DNA of 64,000 nucleotides from Triatoma infestans (taxonomy: Eukaryota; Arthropoda; Insecta; Hemiptera; Reduviidae): the NCBI GenBank assembly GCA_011037195.1, contig JAAEAF010000122.1, positions 62,001 through 126,000 on the forward strand. Reading direction: 5' to 3'. The notes below the pieces were generated by a model. It saw only the letters and a list, made by a program, of their open reading frames with translations, had not been told where the DNA came from and ran no database searches. Made by a program: the position numbers and the translations under genes. The stretch's first letter is position 1. Every line of letters starts with the position of its first letter. Positions 1 to 10,809 of this stretch are shown one piece after another.

Positions 1-383
1 TTTGAGCTCAGAATAGATTATTGTAAGAAATAAGATTTCAAATTTAGTGCAAATATACTAATAGTACATTATAATAATGTTATAAGGACAACCACCAAAA
101 AAAATGAACAAAAAACTGGAATTCCAGGCTGGAGGAAAAAACACTTTTTTAATCTTTCCACAGTGCGGGCAAGAGAGAAAACTGGCATGAGCTGTGCTGG
201 AAGAGTAAGGGATAGGTTTAAAGTAAACAAAACCAAGTCGACACAGCACCAGGCAAGAAGGCGGTGTGTTGACACGGTGTCGACATCCCCAGTCAACGTG
301 TTAAACGGAAATATTACTTTTTTTCATTTTTTGGAATGTTTTCAAGAATGTCTATAATGGTTTTCTTCAAGCTTAGATTCTTA

Positions 384-608
384 GCCCACATGCGTTGCTC
401 TAGTGGCTAGCGCGTTCGCCTTTCGTGCGAGAATTCAGAGTTCGATTCCCGTGGTGTTGAGCCAGCATCGTGATAGAAAGTGGAAAGCTACAGTTAGTAG
501 CGCCCTAGGTAGCGAAGGCCGGAACTAAACAGCGTGGGAACTCGGCGTGCTTACCACAGCCCACCTATTCAAATCGCCGTCTTGGCGCCAAAGGTTTTTA
601 TTTTTATT
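384..608 (+). mobile_element. tRNA-Glu-derived SINE (family 2), complete with target-site duplication
   Basis: The head looks like a tRNA-Glu gene: an A-box region CTCTAGTGGCTAGCG, an anticodon arm TTCGC-CTTTCGT-GCGAG whose loop holds TTC, and a B box GAGTTCGATTCC. A body follows (GGAAAGCTACAGTTAGTAG ... GAAGGCCGGAACTAAAC ... AAATCGCCGTCTTGGCGCC) and then a T-rich tail. An 11-base direct repeat TTAGATTCTTA at 373-383 and 609-619 brackets it and is a convincing target-site duplication. Related copies lie at 20969, 48183 and 63849. Confidence 0.88.
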
Positions 609-624
609 TTAGATTCTTAACTGC

Positions 625-950
625 AGAGATATTTAGTTTTGTCTTTTATTTGAAACATTTTTCTGGACAAATTGTTTTTTTAGGAACTCTGAGGAATCTG
701 TGACAAATTTCAAATATTACTGAGGTTTGTTCCACATTGTTGGCGCAATTGTTTTTTTTTTATAATCTAATCACTTCAAGTGCTATCTGCCTTGGATACT
801 TAAGTATCTATGTCCTTGGAAACATGTACTCTCACCATTTAAATTTTTGTTTTAGCAAATGAGTAAAATTTCATGTGGCCGGCCAATTATGATTATTATA
901 TTCAGCTGCAGTGAGAGAAAGTAGTGTGAATGTTTCACATCAATTTTTTT
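625..950 (+). mobile_element. 3' part of the dominant ~1 kb repeat family, abutting the 964 exon
   Basis: The sequence matches the 3' half of other copies (for example 37500-38010): TTTATTTGAAACATTTTTCT, GGAATCTGTGA, TAATCACTTCAA. It ends with GAGAGAAAGTAGTGTGAATG followed by TTTCACATCA and a T tract. The terminal hairpin GTGTGA/TTCACA is therefore 15-30 bases before the exon acceptor at 962-963. Confidence 0.7.
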
Positions 951-963
951 CGATCTGTTTCAG

Positions 964-1092
964 TGACAACACAAGAAGGTGAACAACTAAATCTGACAAG
1001 AATAACTAGAAACGAGATGGGCGCCTACTTGTGTATCGCTTCGAACAGTGTACCGCCTTCTGTTAGCAAAAGGATTATACTGGACGTGGAAT
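964..1092 (+). CDS. Internal exon, end of second Ig domain of a lachesin/DIP-like cell-surface protein
   Basis: This exon encodes the C-terminal part of an Ig domain. The key stretch is EMGAYLCIASNSVPPSVSK, with the MGAYLC F-strand signature (the Tyr-x-Cys of I-set/V-set Ig folds) and the conserved VPPSVSKRI strand found in insect lachesins and Dpr-interacting proteins. NLT is a possible N-glycosylation site. The acceptor is the AG at 962-963 after CTGTTT; the donor is GTAAGT at 1093. The first two bases complete a codon begun in an upstream exon (g|tg, Val) and the last base starts the next codon, so both flanking introns are phase 1, as is typical of shuffled Ig exons. Proteins of this family sit on neuronal and epithelial surfaces and act in adhesion and synaptic partner choice (family knowledge). 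The methionine at 930 lies in the intron and is not a start. The exact paralogue cannot be told; the Ig1 exons are outside the window. Confidence 0.93.
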
Positions 1093-1251
1093 GTAAGTTA
1101 GATAATGCATATATATAAACTGTTAGTGGGCATCCGTCGTGACTGGTTTATGTTTAAGTATCGCATAATTTTTGCAAATATGAAAGTGCAGTATATTTTT
1201 TTTTGTCATTAATGTCATTCCCCAATCTCTTCCCACCTCTTCCCGCGTTAC

Positions 1252-1299
1252 AGCGGTAGTGATATTATGATAGAACGCTATCATAATATCACTACCGCT
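1252..1299. repeat. Perfect 22-bp hairpin, 4-base loop
   Basis: AGCGGTAGTGATATTATG at the left is mirrored exactly by its complement on the right. The arms are 1252-1273 and 1278-1299 with loop AACG. It lies 160 bases into the intron after the 964 exon and has no sequence kin that I could find in the window. Confidence 0.95.
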
Positions 1300-1645
1300 T
1301 TACGAGTCAGAAATAAATCAATTAAAGAAGGATCTCGTTTTCTTCTTCGTTCCCTATGTCCTTCGTGCCGTTGTACGTGGACTAGCAGCCTTGCCATATT
1401 GCCATATATATATATATCTATAAATCTGTCCTTTGATATTATTTCCATTTCTCCGAAGCTTTGCCCCCTTGACTTACTTGATCTTGATCGTTCAGACATA
1501 ATCGCGTCTAGGTCTGCGTCCATTACCAATTTAACGCTTTTCTTTCCTTATCCATGTGGCCCCATTCATATATTTCCAAAACATTTCAAAGTGTCAAGCA
1601 TTTATCGCAATAAATCTGGGTGATCTTTCCATAAATTCTCTCCGA

Positions 1646-1812
1646 TCTTTTTTTTCTTAAATTTAAGGCGCGTCAACATGTATGGTCATTTGCGCCCGAA
1701 TCCTTCCAGTGCACTGCCATCTTCCAGAGAATGTTCTTTCGTTACATACAACTGCCCATCATTGGACAGTGAGCTGTAGAGGCCCCTAGAAAGTGAAAAC
1801 CTTAGATCTTTG
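1646..1812 (-). mobile_element. SINE family 1, truncated, minus orientation
   Basis: A T run (poly-A of the minus strand) leads into TTTAAGGCGCGTCAACATG, CATTTGCGCCCG, AGTGCACTGCC and GGACAGTGAGCTGTAGAGGC, matching the body of the complete copy at 58577 read backwards. The tRNA-like head is missing, so it is 5' truncated. Confidence 0.8.
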
Positions 1813-2029
1813 AATGATACTTCATCATTTTTTGCTTGCAACATCAAAAAAAAACTCATCCCAGGAGGCGATCACTTTAATTAAATGCTTTTCATCCAGC
1901 TAATACAGCCGCACAATAATACCGGCAGGTGAATACTTTTCTGTCCAGCCTTAATTTAGCCTCTTTGCAAAATTCCTTTTGCCGATCAGTGCTTTGCATA
2001 TTTGATAGAAGATGAGGTTTGCTCTTTCA

Positions 2030-2760
2030 ATTCTATTGGGCAACTCCTGCTCAGTCTTAATTTATATTTTTTGTACCCTGCGCTGGTAACGCTTGGTTCC
2101 ACCATGCGATGCCCTGGAAAGACGTCTTCTCCTGCAAATGTCCTGAAGAACAGGATTCACATCAAGGTGGTCAGCGGACATCTCCTTCTCAGAGCAAAGA
2201 AAGATTTTCTGTAACCCAGATTCGGTATAAATACATTCCAAGGTAGTCATATCCCGTCAACATTCTGAAGAAATGTACTCGAGGCAAATCTTTGGGAATT
2301 CGGCCAGTTAACTCTTTCAGGGCTTCCAAATTGTTCCCCTTTTCACCTTACTGAAGTGCTTTTTTTGGTGGATACAGGGAATGAAAAGCGTTTTTTCACA
2401 ATTCTTTTGAGAGTGTCTATAGGGAGAGGATATCGTGGCGATACTGGACGAGCTAACTTATAGGCTTCCTCGTTAACCCGAATTCTGCGATATCTGGGAA
2501 GACAATGAAGGCCAGCTGGGAACCAGCTTCAGTAGTTCGCAGATTATCTCTCTGTACCGCCAGACACCTTGCAAAACCTCAATTTTCGGACGCGTTGATG
2601 ATAGTGAACTGGATCAATAAAGTCAATAAATTTTTTGGCCAGATCTAAACTCCAAGCAGTTTCAAGTCAAAAGAACCGCTGTTACTTCGCCTTCAAAACT
2701 GGTGGCCATATCCCTCACTGGAACAACAATCCGAAATTCATTGGAAAATAAACCTAGTTT
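2030..2760 (-). pseudogene. Decayed LINE 3' region (RNase H end and C-terminal domain)
   Basis: Read on the minus strand, broken frames give an RNase H-like end (RVNEEAYKLARPVS, compare GNExADxLA of LINE RNase H). They then give a C-terminal segment in the ORF at 2062-2250: CIYTESGLQKIFLCSEKEMS, ADHLDVNPVLQDICRRRRLS. This resembles the zinc-knuckle tail of insect LINEs (C-x2-C ... DHL ... CP.L), although some cysteines are lost. Stops and frameshifts are frequent, so it is dead. The clade is not assigned. Confidence 0.45.
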
Positions 2761-3917
2761 GAGGGGGGTTAAAGGATATCAGAAGTAATTAAACTAAAGA
2801 TTCATTTTGAGAGCTAGGGAAGGCTCTTCGAGAAGCTGCAACGTTATCCTTTCTTCAATGTGTCATCCACTCTTGCGAAAACTTTTAATGTGTCCTGTTC
2901 ATCGGTTCTGCGGTGATTTTATTTAGACCTAGAAACAGACTTATTTATAAATGTCAATTCAATTTATTGATTATTTTTGCTGAATTTCCTTCTTCTCAAT
3001 ATTCCAAATATTTATTACCTGGAATGTTTATCTTGCTTAAACCTAATATTTTATATGTTGACATTAAAGGTATGTGAAACATGTGGGATACATGTTTTAG
3101 TATTTTATGGGATAATAACCTAACCCAACCACTTCAGCTTCATTTAAATATTTTAACTTCATTAATTTCATCATCCTATCTTCATTTATTATCATCATCA
3201 TCATCATTATCATCATATTATAGCGCGGCTATAGGAAAACAAGCGGGTAAAGTCTACTGGTCGCTGGAGGCGGGAGTATTATTAGAGGGAAATTTGTTAT
3301 TAAGATGGAATAAACAATAACGTCAAGTAAGTGATGATCCACTCCCAGTGAGTTTAGATTTTACCTCCCGCTTTTCCTCGACTTAGAAAGCTGCTGGTAA
3401 TACCATAATTATCTGCCATACCACCCGGCTACCTCATACTGAAGTATTTAATCTAAATTGTTTCACCAACTTTAAGATTATTTAATTCGAGTAAAGATAT
3501 TTCTTAGTTTTATGTTTTTGTTTTGTTTTTTATTTTAATTTTTAAAGTATTGCTATTAAATTACTATGTGGAGTTTGTAAAGTTTAATAAAAATCCTTAG
3601 AGCTGTTTTCGAGAGATTACAAAAAAAAAATTAAAAGTCTATTCGGTAAAATCGATTTTCGGTAATCTGGTTTATCGATTTTCTGCAAATATATATTATA
3701 TAGGTAGTACAAAGTATCAGTTATATTAAATTAGTTCCTTAGGGGGAAGCTTATTGTTACAGCTCCCAAAGATTCCCCAAAATTCAGTATTCATGGGAAA
3801 ATATTACATATTACTGCGATACGTCTAGACATACTGTATGGAAGCAGTAGAATGTTCAATGGAAATTGATGGATCATTTTCGTGCAAACACAAAAAACTG
3901 TAACCTCTGAATTTCCA

Positions 3918-4022
3918 ATTTCTCTTACTGAGAGAGGAAGTGTTGCGATGTGCCAGATTTTCGAAATTGTTTTCACAGGAAATACAGGTTTTGGGGTCCG
4001 CCCCCTAGAATAAGGGATACAA
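3918..4022 (+). mobile_element. 5' terminal fragment of the dominant repeat
   Basis: TTTCTCTTACTGAGAGAGGA, then TTGCGATGTGCCAGATTTTC and a TTTTCACAGGAAATACAGG block mark the 5' end. The copy stops after about 100 bases, where a second copy in the opposite orientation begins. Confidence 0.75.
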
Positions 4023-4023
4023 T

Positions 4024-4945
4024 TTGGTGTGTAACACACACACGACTTTCTCTTGTAGTGTGAAATTTCAAATTTTCTAAATATTTACAATTCTTATTAG
4101 TGTTTAAAACCGTCGGCATTTGTTGCAGAAAATCACAAAAACTGGAAAACCTATTCAGAAAAGTCGCACTTCCAGTCAACCTATTTCCGCAAACTTGGAA
4201 TTTTGCAACTTATATTATTCTAAATAATAGTATTTATGGATAGAATTGTATAGCACATTGTTGAACTGAAATGGCACTTTAGAGGAAAACATAACTACAC
4301 CTCTCCCCCAAAGCTGTTTATGTGTGTAGTTAATATTTAAAGATTAAAGAAAATCGTTGATCCATTTTAGAGAAAATAGCAGAAAACTAAGAGCTACTTT
4401 CAGCAAAGCCCACTTCCGGTCATCCGCTTTTCTTCAAACTCAGGATTTCAACAACATATTTAATTCTAATTAATATTATATAGATATCGAATTTTGTAAT
4501 AAACTGGAATAACATTTCAGAGGAAATCACAAACCACCTTTCCCCCAAAGTGCCCTTAAATGTATTTTCCCGGGGAAATGTTTCAAATAAATGTTGTAGC
4601 TCTTTGAATGAGTAGTGGATGTAACAAGTTTAAAGAAAATCGTTGGATCCGTTTTTGAGGAAATCACGATCAATTGAAAAAAAAAGAAGCTTTTAGTAAA
4701 GTGCCACTTTACCCGTGGATGAATTTTGCCCGAAATCTTCGCGTCTGTTGCGGTGATAGTACCTAAACAGAATACCAAGTTTGAGCTTCCCCCAATCTTT
4801 TGAGATATTCTTTTCACACACATACAGACCATCTTTTAAAAACCATCTTTTTTGGACTCAGGGGACCTCAAAACGTGTATTTCTGGTCAAAACTCAATTT
4901 CGAAAATCTGGCACGATCGCAATACTTCCTCTTAGTATAATTTAG
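4024..4945 (-). mobile_element. Dominant repeat, nearly full length, minus
   Basis: It begins with CACACACACGACTTTCTCTT and ends with GGCACGATCGCAATACTTCC. The internal blocks TCATCCGCTTTTCTTCAAAC, TTCCCCCAAAGTGCCCTTAA and AAAATCGTTGGATCCG are shared with the copies at 33399 and 46300. There is no coding potential; the minus-strand ORF at 4527-4832 is incidental. Confidence 0.8.
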
Positions 4946-4963
4946 TAAGAGAAAGTAAAATAT

Positions 4964-4988
4964 ATGTGTATGTGTGTGTGTGTGTGTT
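4964..4988. repeat. (TG)n microsatellite inside the dominant repeat
   Basis: Tandem GT dinucleotides. The same position in several other copies of the dominant repeat (19731, 34010, 41914, 43015) also holds a TG/CA run, so the element itself seeds this microsatellite. Confidence 0.9.
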
Positions 4989-5660
4989 TTAACAGAATGT
5001 CTCAAAAACGAAAAGTAGTAGAAGCTCAAACTTGGTATTCCGTTTAGGTGCACTACCGCCTTACCAGACTCGAATAGTTTCCGGCCAAACTCCATCAACC
5101 GCAAGTGTGACTTTACTGATTTTTTGCTTTTTAATTTTTCGATTTTTATCGAAAACGGCTCCAACGACTTTTGTTTTAAACTTCGTATACTATCTGCACA
5201 CATAAATGCCTATCACTTTAATTTGCAGTATTCCAGGGAAAATTGATTTTTGGGGGTTTCTGGGAGGAAAATTAGCGTTTTGCTTTCCATTAAAGTACCG
5301 CTTCAGTTTAATATGTGGTTTTTGTCACCTACATAAAATTAATGCACATTAGAAGAACTGATGATATTCCAAACTTGCAATCTTACACAATAGGTTTTTG
5401 AATTTTTTGGAATTTATTTAAACTTTTGATTAAACCTGGAATACTTGCTGGAGAGATAGAAACGTATCACTTTTGTTTAAAACATTTTTTTGAAAAAATT
5501 GTTTTTAGAGGGGTATTGAGGGAGGAGTCTGTGAGTAGTTTAAATTTAAATTTGCACAAGCTTTATTGGTTTTGACATAGAGCGTTCCACATAAGGCCGC
5601 CCAGGTATACAAGGAAAATCTCTACCATCATGTTTATGGTTCTCAACTAAATATTGTAAC
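4966..5660 (+). mobile_element. Dominant repeat, internal and 3' part, plus
   Basis: It shares CTCAAAAACGAAAAGTAGTA, CTTGGTATTCCGTTTAGGTG and AACGGCTCCAACGACTTTTG with other plus copies. It sits tail-to-tail with the minus copy ending at 4945, joined by a TTCCTCTTAG ... AGTAAGAGAAAGTA near-palindrome. Confidence 0.7.
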
Positions 5661-7319
5661 GTAATTTATAAAATATATATAAATAAAAAATTTAAGGGTG
5701 AGTGGGACCATAAAATAAAAACATTCTTCCGTGAACTTGGGATTCTTGTAAATCCTATAAATAAAATCAACAAAATATTAGTTAACAAAATTTAAAGGGA
5801 TACAAATTTAGCACAATGATTTGTTAGAATACGGATCACTATAATTAGTATAATAGGAGTTTATACCAAATGAAAGTGAATAAACAGGTAATTTACTAAG
5901 CAAACAGTTGGTACGTCAGCTTTCCTGCTACAGCCCTAGTTAAATATTTTATTATACAGTAAGTAATGACTTTTATATATATATATATACAAAGCCGTAC
6001 AGGGCAGAGAATGGCAAGGAGTTGCCAGCTCAAACCAGTCTGACACCGTTGCCCTGAAGAGAGAACCACCGAGGTTTATACAGTCAGTGAGGACTCTAAA
6101 ATGGACATTAACTCACTAACTCCATCTCTCTCTCAGTCTGCCTCACTGTCACTCTCTCTTCTTCATGTCATTTGGAAATACATTAATTATTAAAGTAAAT
6201 TTCCATTTTTGTTTTTACCATTCTCTTATCGCTGTAAGAGGAAGCATTACGATTTATAATCTTGTTTTAAAAAGAAAGAAAAAGGAATCAAGGAAAAGTA
6301 TAATATTTGGAGTGGGAGTGGGGAACTGCAGCATCGAGCTTAGCTCTAAAGTTTCACTTCAGAACTAATTCTATAATAATAAAGTAACATTGAAAGTATT
6401 GTTAGAATTCGAGAAATGTAAAGGAAATCAGGTTAATCATGTGTCCACTCATGGACATACTGCAGCAATGTTAACTCACAGATGTATACCTTCCTCACAC
6501 CTGCCTTAATAGTACACCTTAGGAAAGTCTAAGACCCGCCTATTCACCCCAGCAGAACCAAAGATGGGGGATTCAGGGGCAGGCTCAACCACCACAAAAG
6601 CGAGGGAGTTTTCTCCTGAAAGTCATAGTACACATCTTCAACATTCAAGACGCCAACGCTCTGCCAACATCTTTTAACCTTACGCTACTCTTACTCCTGT
6701 TTTACTGTAAAATCCTGGCAGTATGTTAGCTTTATTCAATATACCAGTGAATCGTTTCTCTGACTAATTCTCTAACTCTTATTCCCATATAAAAATTAAT
6801 TACAACCGGACATGCGGCTGTACTGAATAGATTTCTGAGATTTGGGGGGGGGGGGATTTACTCGAAAGGGCTCGAACGATTTTCATTAAACTGACGAGTA
6901 ATGCTCTCAGTTTTACTGGGAACTTTTTTTGGGAAAATTGATTTTGAACAAAAATAAGCATCCTAGGAACTTGAAATATCCTAGGATATTGCAGTCAGAA
7001 CTGGGAGTAGCTTTTCTCCTTCTTAAGAATAGCTTTTCTTTCTTTTTTATTTTTAGATTTTGAGAGATAAGAGCCACATTAGTTTAAGTTCCAGCCTTCG
7101 GAACCCATTAATATTATATTATTTAGGTGATAAAAATTAAACTTTAGTTACACAAATGACAATTTAGATTTTTTCTGGGGGTGGTATAGTACTGCGACCT
7201 GAAGGTTTCTGAGGTGCACAGGGTTTCTCAGTGATCTGCTAGCTTCTGGGCAGTACAATTGTTACAGACAACACTGTCCATGGAGTTTAAGGTTTCCGCG
7301 GCCACTTTCATTAAATAGA

Positions 7320-7430
7320 CTTGAGTTTCCGGGGCTTTCGAGGTGTAACGATCTGAAGAGGCTCTTTGCAACATGGGCGAAATGTCGGTTTTTAGCGAAC
7401 TATTAACGCGGCTCAACCACGAAACTCAAG
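7320..7430 (+). ncRNA. Solo hammerhead-like module (CTGAAGA hairpin CGAAA)
   Basis: An outer stem CTTGAGTTTC (7320-7329) pairs perfectly with GAAACTCAAG (7421-7430). Inside are CTGAAGAG at 7353, a short hairpin TTTGCAACA and GGGCGAAATGTCGG. It matches the modules at 27689, 39765, 49381 and 50382. The resemblance to a hammerhead core is inferred; catalysis is not shown. Confidence 0.4.
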
Positions 7431-7469
7431 AGTTTTTCAACATTGTCCATCACTTGTAACACTAACTTC

Positions 7470-7716
7470 AAAAGTTTTTGTATCTGTTCGGACAGTCAAG
7501 CTGCGTTGAAGGTGTTCAGCTCAAGTGTCTTCACTTTCAAGTAGTACTAGAATGTTTTAGAAGACTAGAAGAGTTTTCTTCCTTGAAGGATGTACTTCTA
7601 CTCTGGGTACCAGATCATATGGGAACTTCTGGAAATGAGGCGGTGGATAAGTTTGCCAAAATAGAGGACACTTTCCCTTTTCATTGGTCCCGAGCCTGCT
7701 GCTTATATGTCTTTAG
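7470..7716 (+). pseudogene. LINE RNase H fragment
   Basis: The open frame 7478-7795 contains VLLLWVPDHMGTSGNEAVDK, the typical RNase H motif of non-LTR retrotransposons (LxWVPGHxGxxGNExAD), followed by FHWSRACC. The LINE homology stops at about 7716, where the unit shared with 14037 begins. An inverted, more complete copy occupies 14502-14962. The fragment has lost the reverse transcriptase and is not functional. Confidence 0.8.
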
Positions 7717-7720
7717 ACAT

Positions 7721-8193
7721 GAGATCCAATCATATAACATGCTGTGGGCACTTTGTATTAAGTCTGAACAGTATCCGACATCTCCCCAACAATAAATAAA
7801 CATCATCATCGTTGATCATATGCTTTAAGAAGACACGTCTATGTCGTTGATTCATCTTTGACATATGCTTGTACATGGAACCCCAATGGATTCATCCTGG
7901 TTAACAGTTTATCCATGAGAGCAGCTACCTTTGGTAAGAGAAACCGCCTTGAGAGCATCATCTCCCCATTTTATAGCCACAGTGTGCATGCCTAGAGAAG
8001 CTTGTATATAACTGTACTACTTAAATAAATACCTATCCAGCAAATTAAAACTGATTGTATATCTTTTCAAGAGCATCGAACGATACATGAAATAAACACC
8101 TAAAGCATATCATGACGTAAACCCTAAAGGGAAATATCCATAAGCTCTTTCACAGACATCCTGTCCGGACCAAAGGTCTGACAGCGTGCTGTA
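7721..8193. repeat. ~470-bp unit, copy 1 of a dispersed direct duplication
   Basis: From TGAGATCCAATCATATAAC to CCGGACCAAAGGTCTGA the sequence is nearly identical, with only scattered differences, to 14037-14503. Both copies are in the same orientation although the adjacent LINE fragments are in opposite orientation. The unit has no coding potential. Confidence 0.9.
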
Positions 8194-8302
8194 GAAGCGC
8201 CTAAGAAGAGAAAATTTAAGAGCACCACTGCTGGACTCGTCAAATCCGTGTCCTCCGCATGGGAGCCTAGCGCGCTACCATGAGCTAATCCCTTTCCTAA
8301 AA
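8189..8302 (-). mobile_element. SINE family 1 head region, minus, truncated
   Basis: It has GCTGTAGAAGCGCCTAAGAA, CAAATCCGTGTCCTCCGCAT and GCGCTACCATGAGCTAATCC, the reverse of the tRNA-like head of the copy at 58577 (GGATTAGCTCA...). The B-box region is degraded. It begins exactly where the 7721 unit ends. Confidence 0.65.
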
Positions 8303-9099
8303 TGACACTGTAGAAGAAATATTTAATGTTGCAACACCCTCAGAACTCTCTAAGAATCAATTTTCTAGTAATGGTTGGAACAGTTTCCAATCTTAATGCA
8401 TGTATATCGTCTTTTACTTCCTCCTACTACTCTAACACCTACTACTGCGATCGTCTTAAATTTTCCAAATTGGATGTTCGTCCAAGTTTAATTTTTCGTT
8501 TGAGATAGTTTATTCAAAAATCATCAGTCACTCACAGAAACTGTTCGGTCGTTACCAAGACAACCGGTCCGCTTATTTTGACCATATTTTCTTCCTTTTA
8601 AGATAACGGGGATCGGAGTTATACATATCGCCCTTTGTAAGATAGCGCAATTTGCGAGGTAGGTGCGTGGATTTTCTCACTTCACTTGCTTTTCGAGCAG
8701 AGTACCTTCTCCGTGTTTGTGCATCTGTGAAAGTTTACTGTCTATCCTGGTTCTAATAACGCCCGCGTCTGTAAATACGACAGCTTCTATTCACCATCGC
8801 TTCTGCTTGCTGTTTGGTGATTTAATGCAACTGACATTCTTTGGCTTCTTTTTTCTTTTATCTTTTTTTCGCTTCTGCTACATTTAGCCATACCTCCTTT
8901 TCTGCACAATTAAGTACATACACACTTCCCACAAGAGCACTTCGCCTCTTAACTTGCAGTTTTTTAGCCTTTTTCAGCTTCTAAAGTCTCCATACCTCAT
9001 TCCTTAAGGGGCGAGTAAATTTTTAGTTAGTTTTTAACCAATGAATGGTTTATTTTTTGCATCTGATCGCCTTTATATTCAACCAGTTGTCTTTCTCAC

Positions 9100-9255
9100 A
9101 TATGTTTTGTCCATCTTCGGGAGTCTGAATTTTTGACTCAAACGGAGAGAATTCGCTAAGAACATTTTTTTTTCTTACTTAGAGCACCTCAAGGCATGTA
9201 TTTCCGATGAACAACCAATTTTGAAAATTCGAGACGATCGCAGTAGTTGGTGTTA
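9100..9255 (-). mobile_element. Dominant repeat, 5' terminal fragment, minus
   Basis: The blocks TTACTTAGAGCACCTCAAGG, CATGTATTTCCGATGAACAA and GAGACGATCGCAGTAGTTGG correspond to the 5' end of the family read backwards. Confidence 0.6.
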
Positions 9256-10750
9256 GAGTTGTAGGAGGAAGAAAAAAGGGGTACACATGTATTAAGGTTG
9301 GAAACTAAACTGTCAAACTATTATAGAAACGATCTTCTCCTCCTGATGGTCTGAGAAACTTTCAATTATATTTAATATTATGTTGAAGGCGGAAAGTTCG
9401 ATTGAATGACGATACGACTTACATAATAAAAATAAGAGAAATTAATAAACAAAATGAATTAAAAGTTAATAAAAAAAATAGAAAAAAATTATCATGTGCT
9501 TTACACCCAAAATTAATTCTTTATTATATTTATTAGTTGAATGTTGGTAGAGTTGTTTTTGGAGGGGCGCCAGACTAGTTGAGACAAGTTACGTCGTTAT
9601 AACGCGCGCGCGTTTGTGTGTGTGTAATGTGGGGGGTAATGTTGTCGGCGGGAATTGGAGCTTTGGAGGGGAAGTTAGATTGTTTGCCCTAGGAATGGGA
9701 AAGTAGGTTGACTAATTTAGAAGTTTTTGTTATAGGAGTGGGAGGGAGAGCAGGTTGTGTCATGAACAGGTGACTATCCGGAACAATGCTTGTCACACTG
9801 CTCCTCGTACTTGTCACAATGGCTGTATAACTGCTCCTCTACCACCACTTCACCGGGTGTTCTCTCCCACCCTCTTGCGCTCTCTCTCTTTCCTTCTACT
9901 ACATCCAGTATGTCTACGCTGAACACAAAGACACTCAGCCCAGAATCTGAGTGGGTGTCAAGGATGGGGGAGCGGCAATGGAGTCTCTACCGACAAAGAC
10001 CCTTGTCTAGAGGGTAAAAGGCATGGTATGAGTCCCTGACGGAGAATACAACAAAGAAATCAAAAAGAGAGAGGGAGTGATGAAGAGGGAAAAGAATATT
10101 AAGTTGTAAAAGGTTTAAATTAAAATTAGTACCTATGCAATGTTGTGACGACATGCAGTACGACATGTCCTACTCCTTCTATTGTCGCCGTATTGCATTC
10201 GTCTCTTCTTATGCTAAGTATATTAAAAAACATACAGACACTAGAAGTGCAGCAAATGAATATTTATCTATAAACGAATATTTTTTTGTTTTTTCTCTCT
10301 TTGTAATGGAGGCACTCAAATTTAAGTTTTTATCCAATTTTTTGTTTAGACTTCTGTTTTTACTTACTACCTGTTTACTTACTTTCTGTTTTTTACTTAC
10401 TACCCCTGCTAATGACAAAAAGTTTATAAGAGCATGCTCTCAGAAGCTTGCGGCAGACCTGCTCAATCAGGGCCTTGTGGATTCATGTGGTCTTTAGTGT
10501 GGTGCTGCGGATCTCGGTAGCTTGCCAGTCTCAGCACAATGGGTCCAATAAACTATACCCCTTTTGGGACTCTTGGTGCTTTGGAACTTTACTTGACATT
10601 CTACCACTGTTCAGCTGCATCCAAAATGAGGCTAGGGTATTCCGGTCGCCTTAAACAGACACATCCACCATTATTAGACGACATTCATCTGCGCATCTAA
10701 ACATGTATCGCCCTCGATCGTATGATTCCGATTCATAAGTGCGGGAATAA
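9256..10750. other. Intronic stretch without recognisable gene
   Basis: It is AT-rich with a short alternating run CGCGCGCG/TGTGTGTG at about 9602-9626 that could adopt Z-DNA. The open frames at 9790-10017 and 10135-10497 have biased composition (serine/threonine-rich, phenylalanine/leucine-rich) and no family signature. Nothing else is supported. Confidence 0.6.
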
Positions 10751-10809
10751 TTTCCAAAACTGAATCCTAGTTAGATCAGAATGGAGACGAGGACACACCA
10801 GGTAATTCT

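Noticed and set aside
930..1118. ORF with its own ATG overlapping the Ig exon
   Set aside because: The ATG lies upstream of the acceptor AG and the frame runs past the GTAAGT donor. Only 964-1092 is coding.
4527..5203. Minus-strand ORFs of 101 and 111 residues
   Set aside because: They lie within dominant-repeat copies; equivalent positions in other copies are not open, and residues come from TG/CA runs and low-complexity parts.
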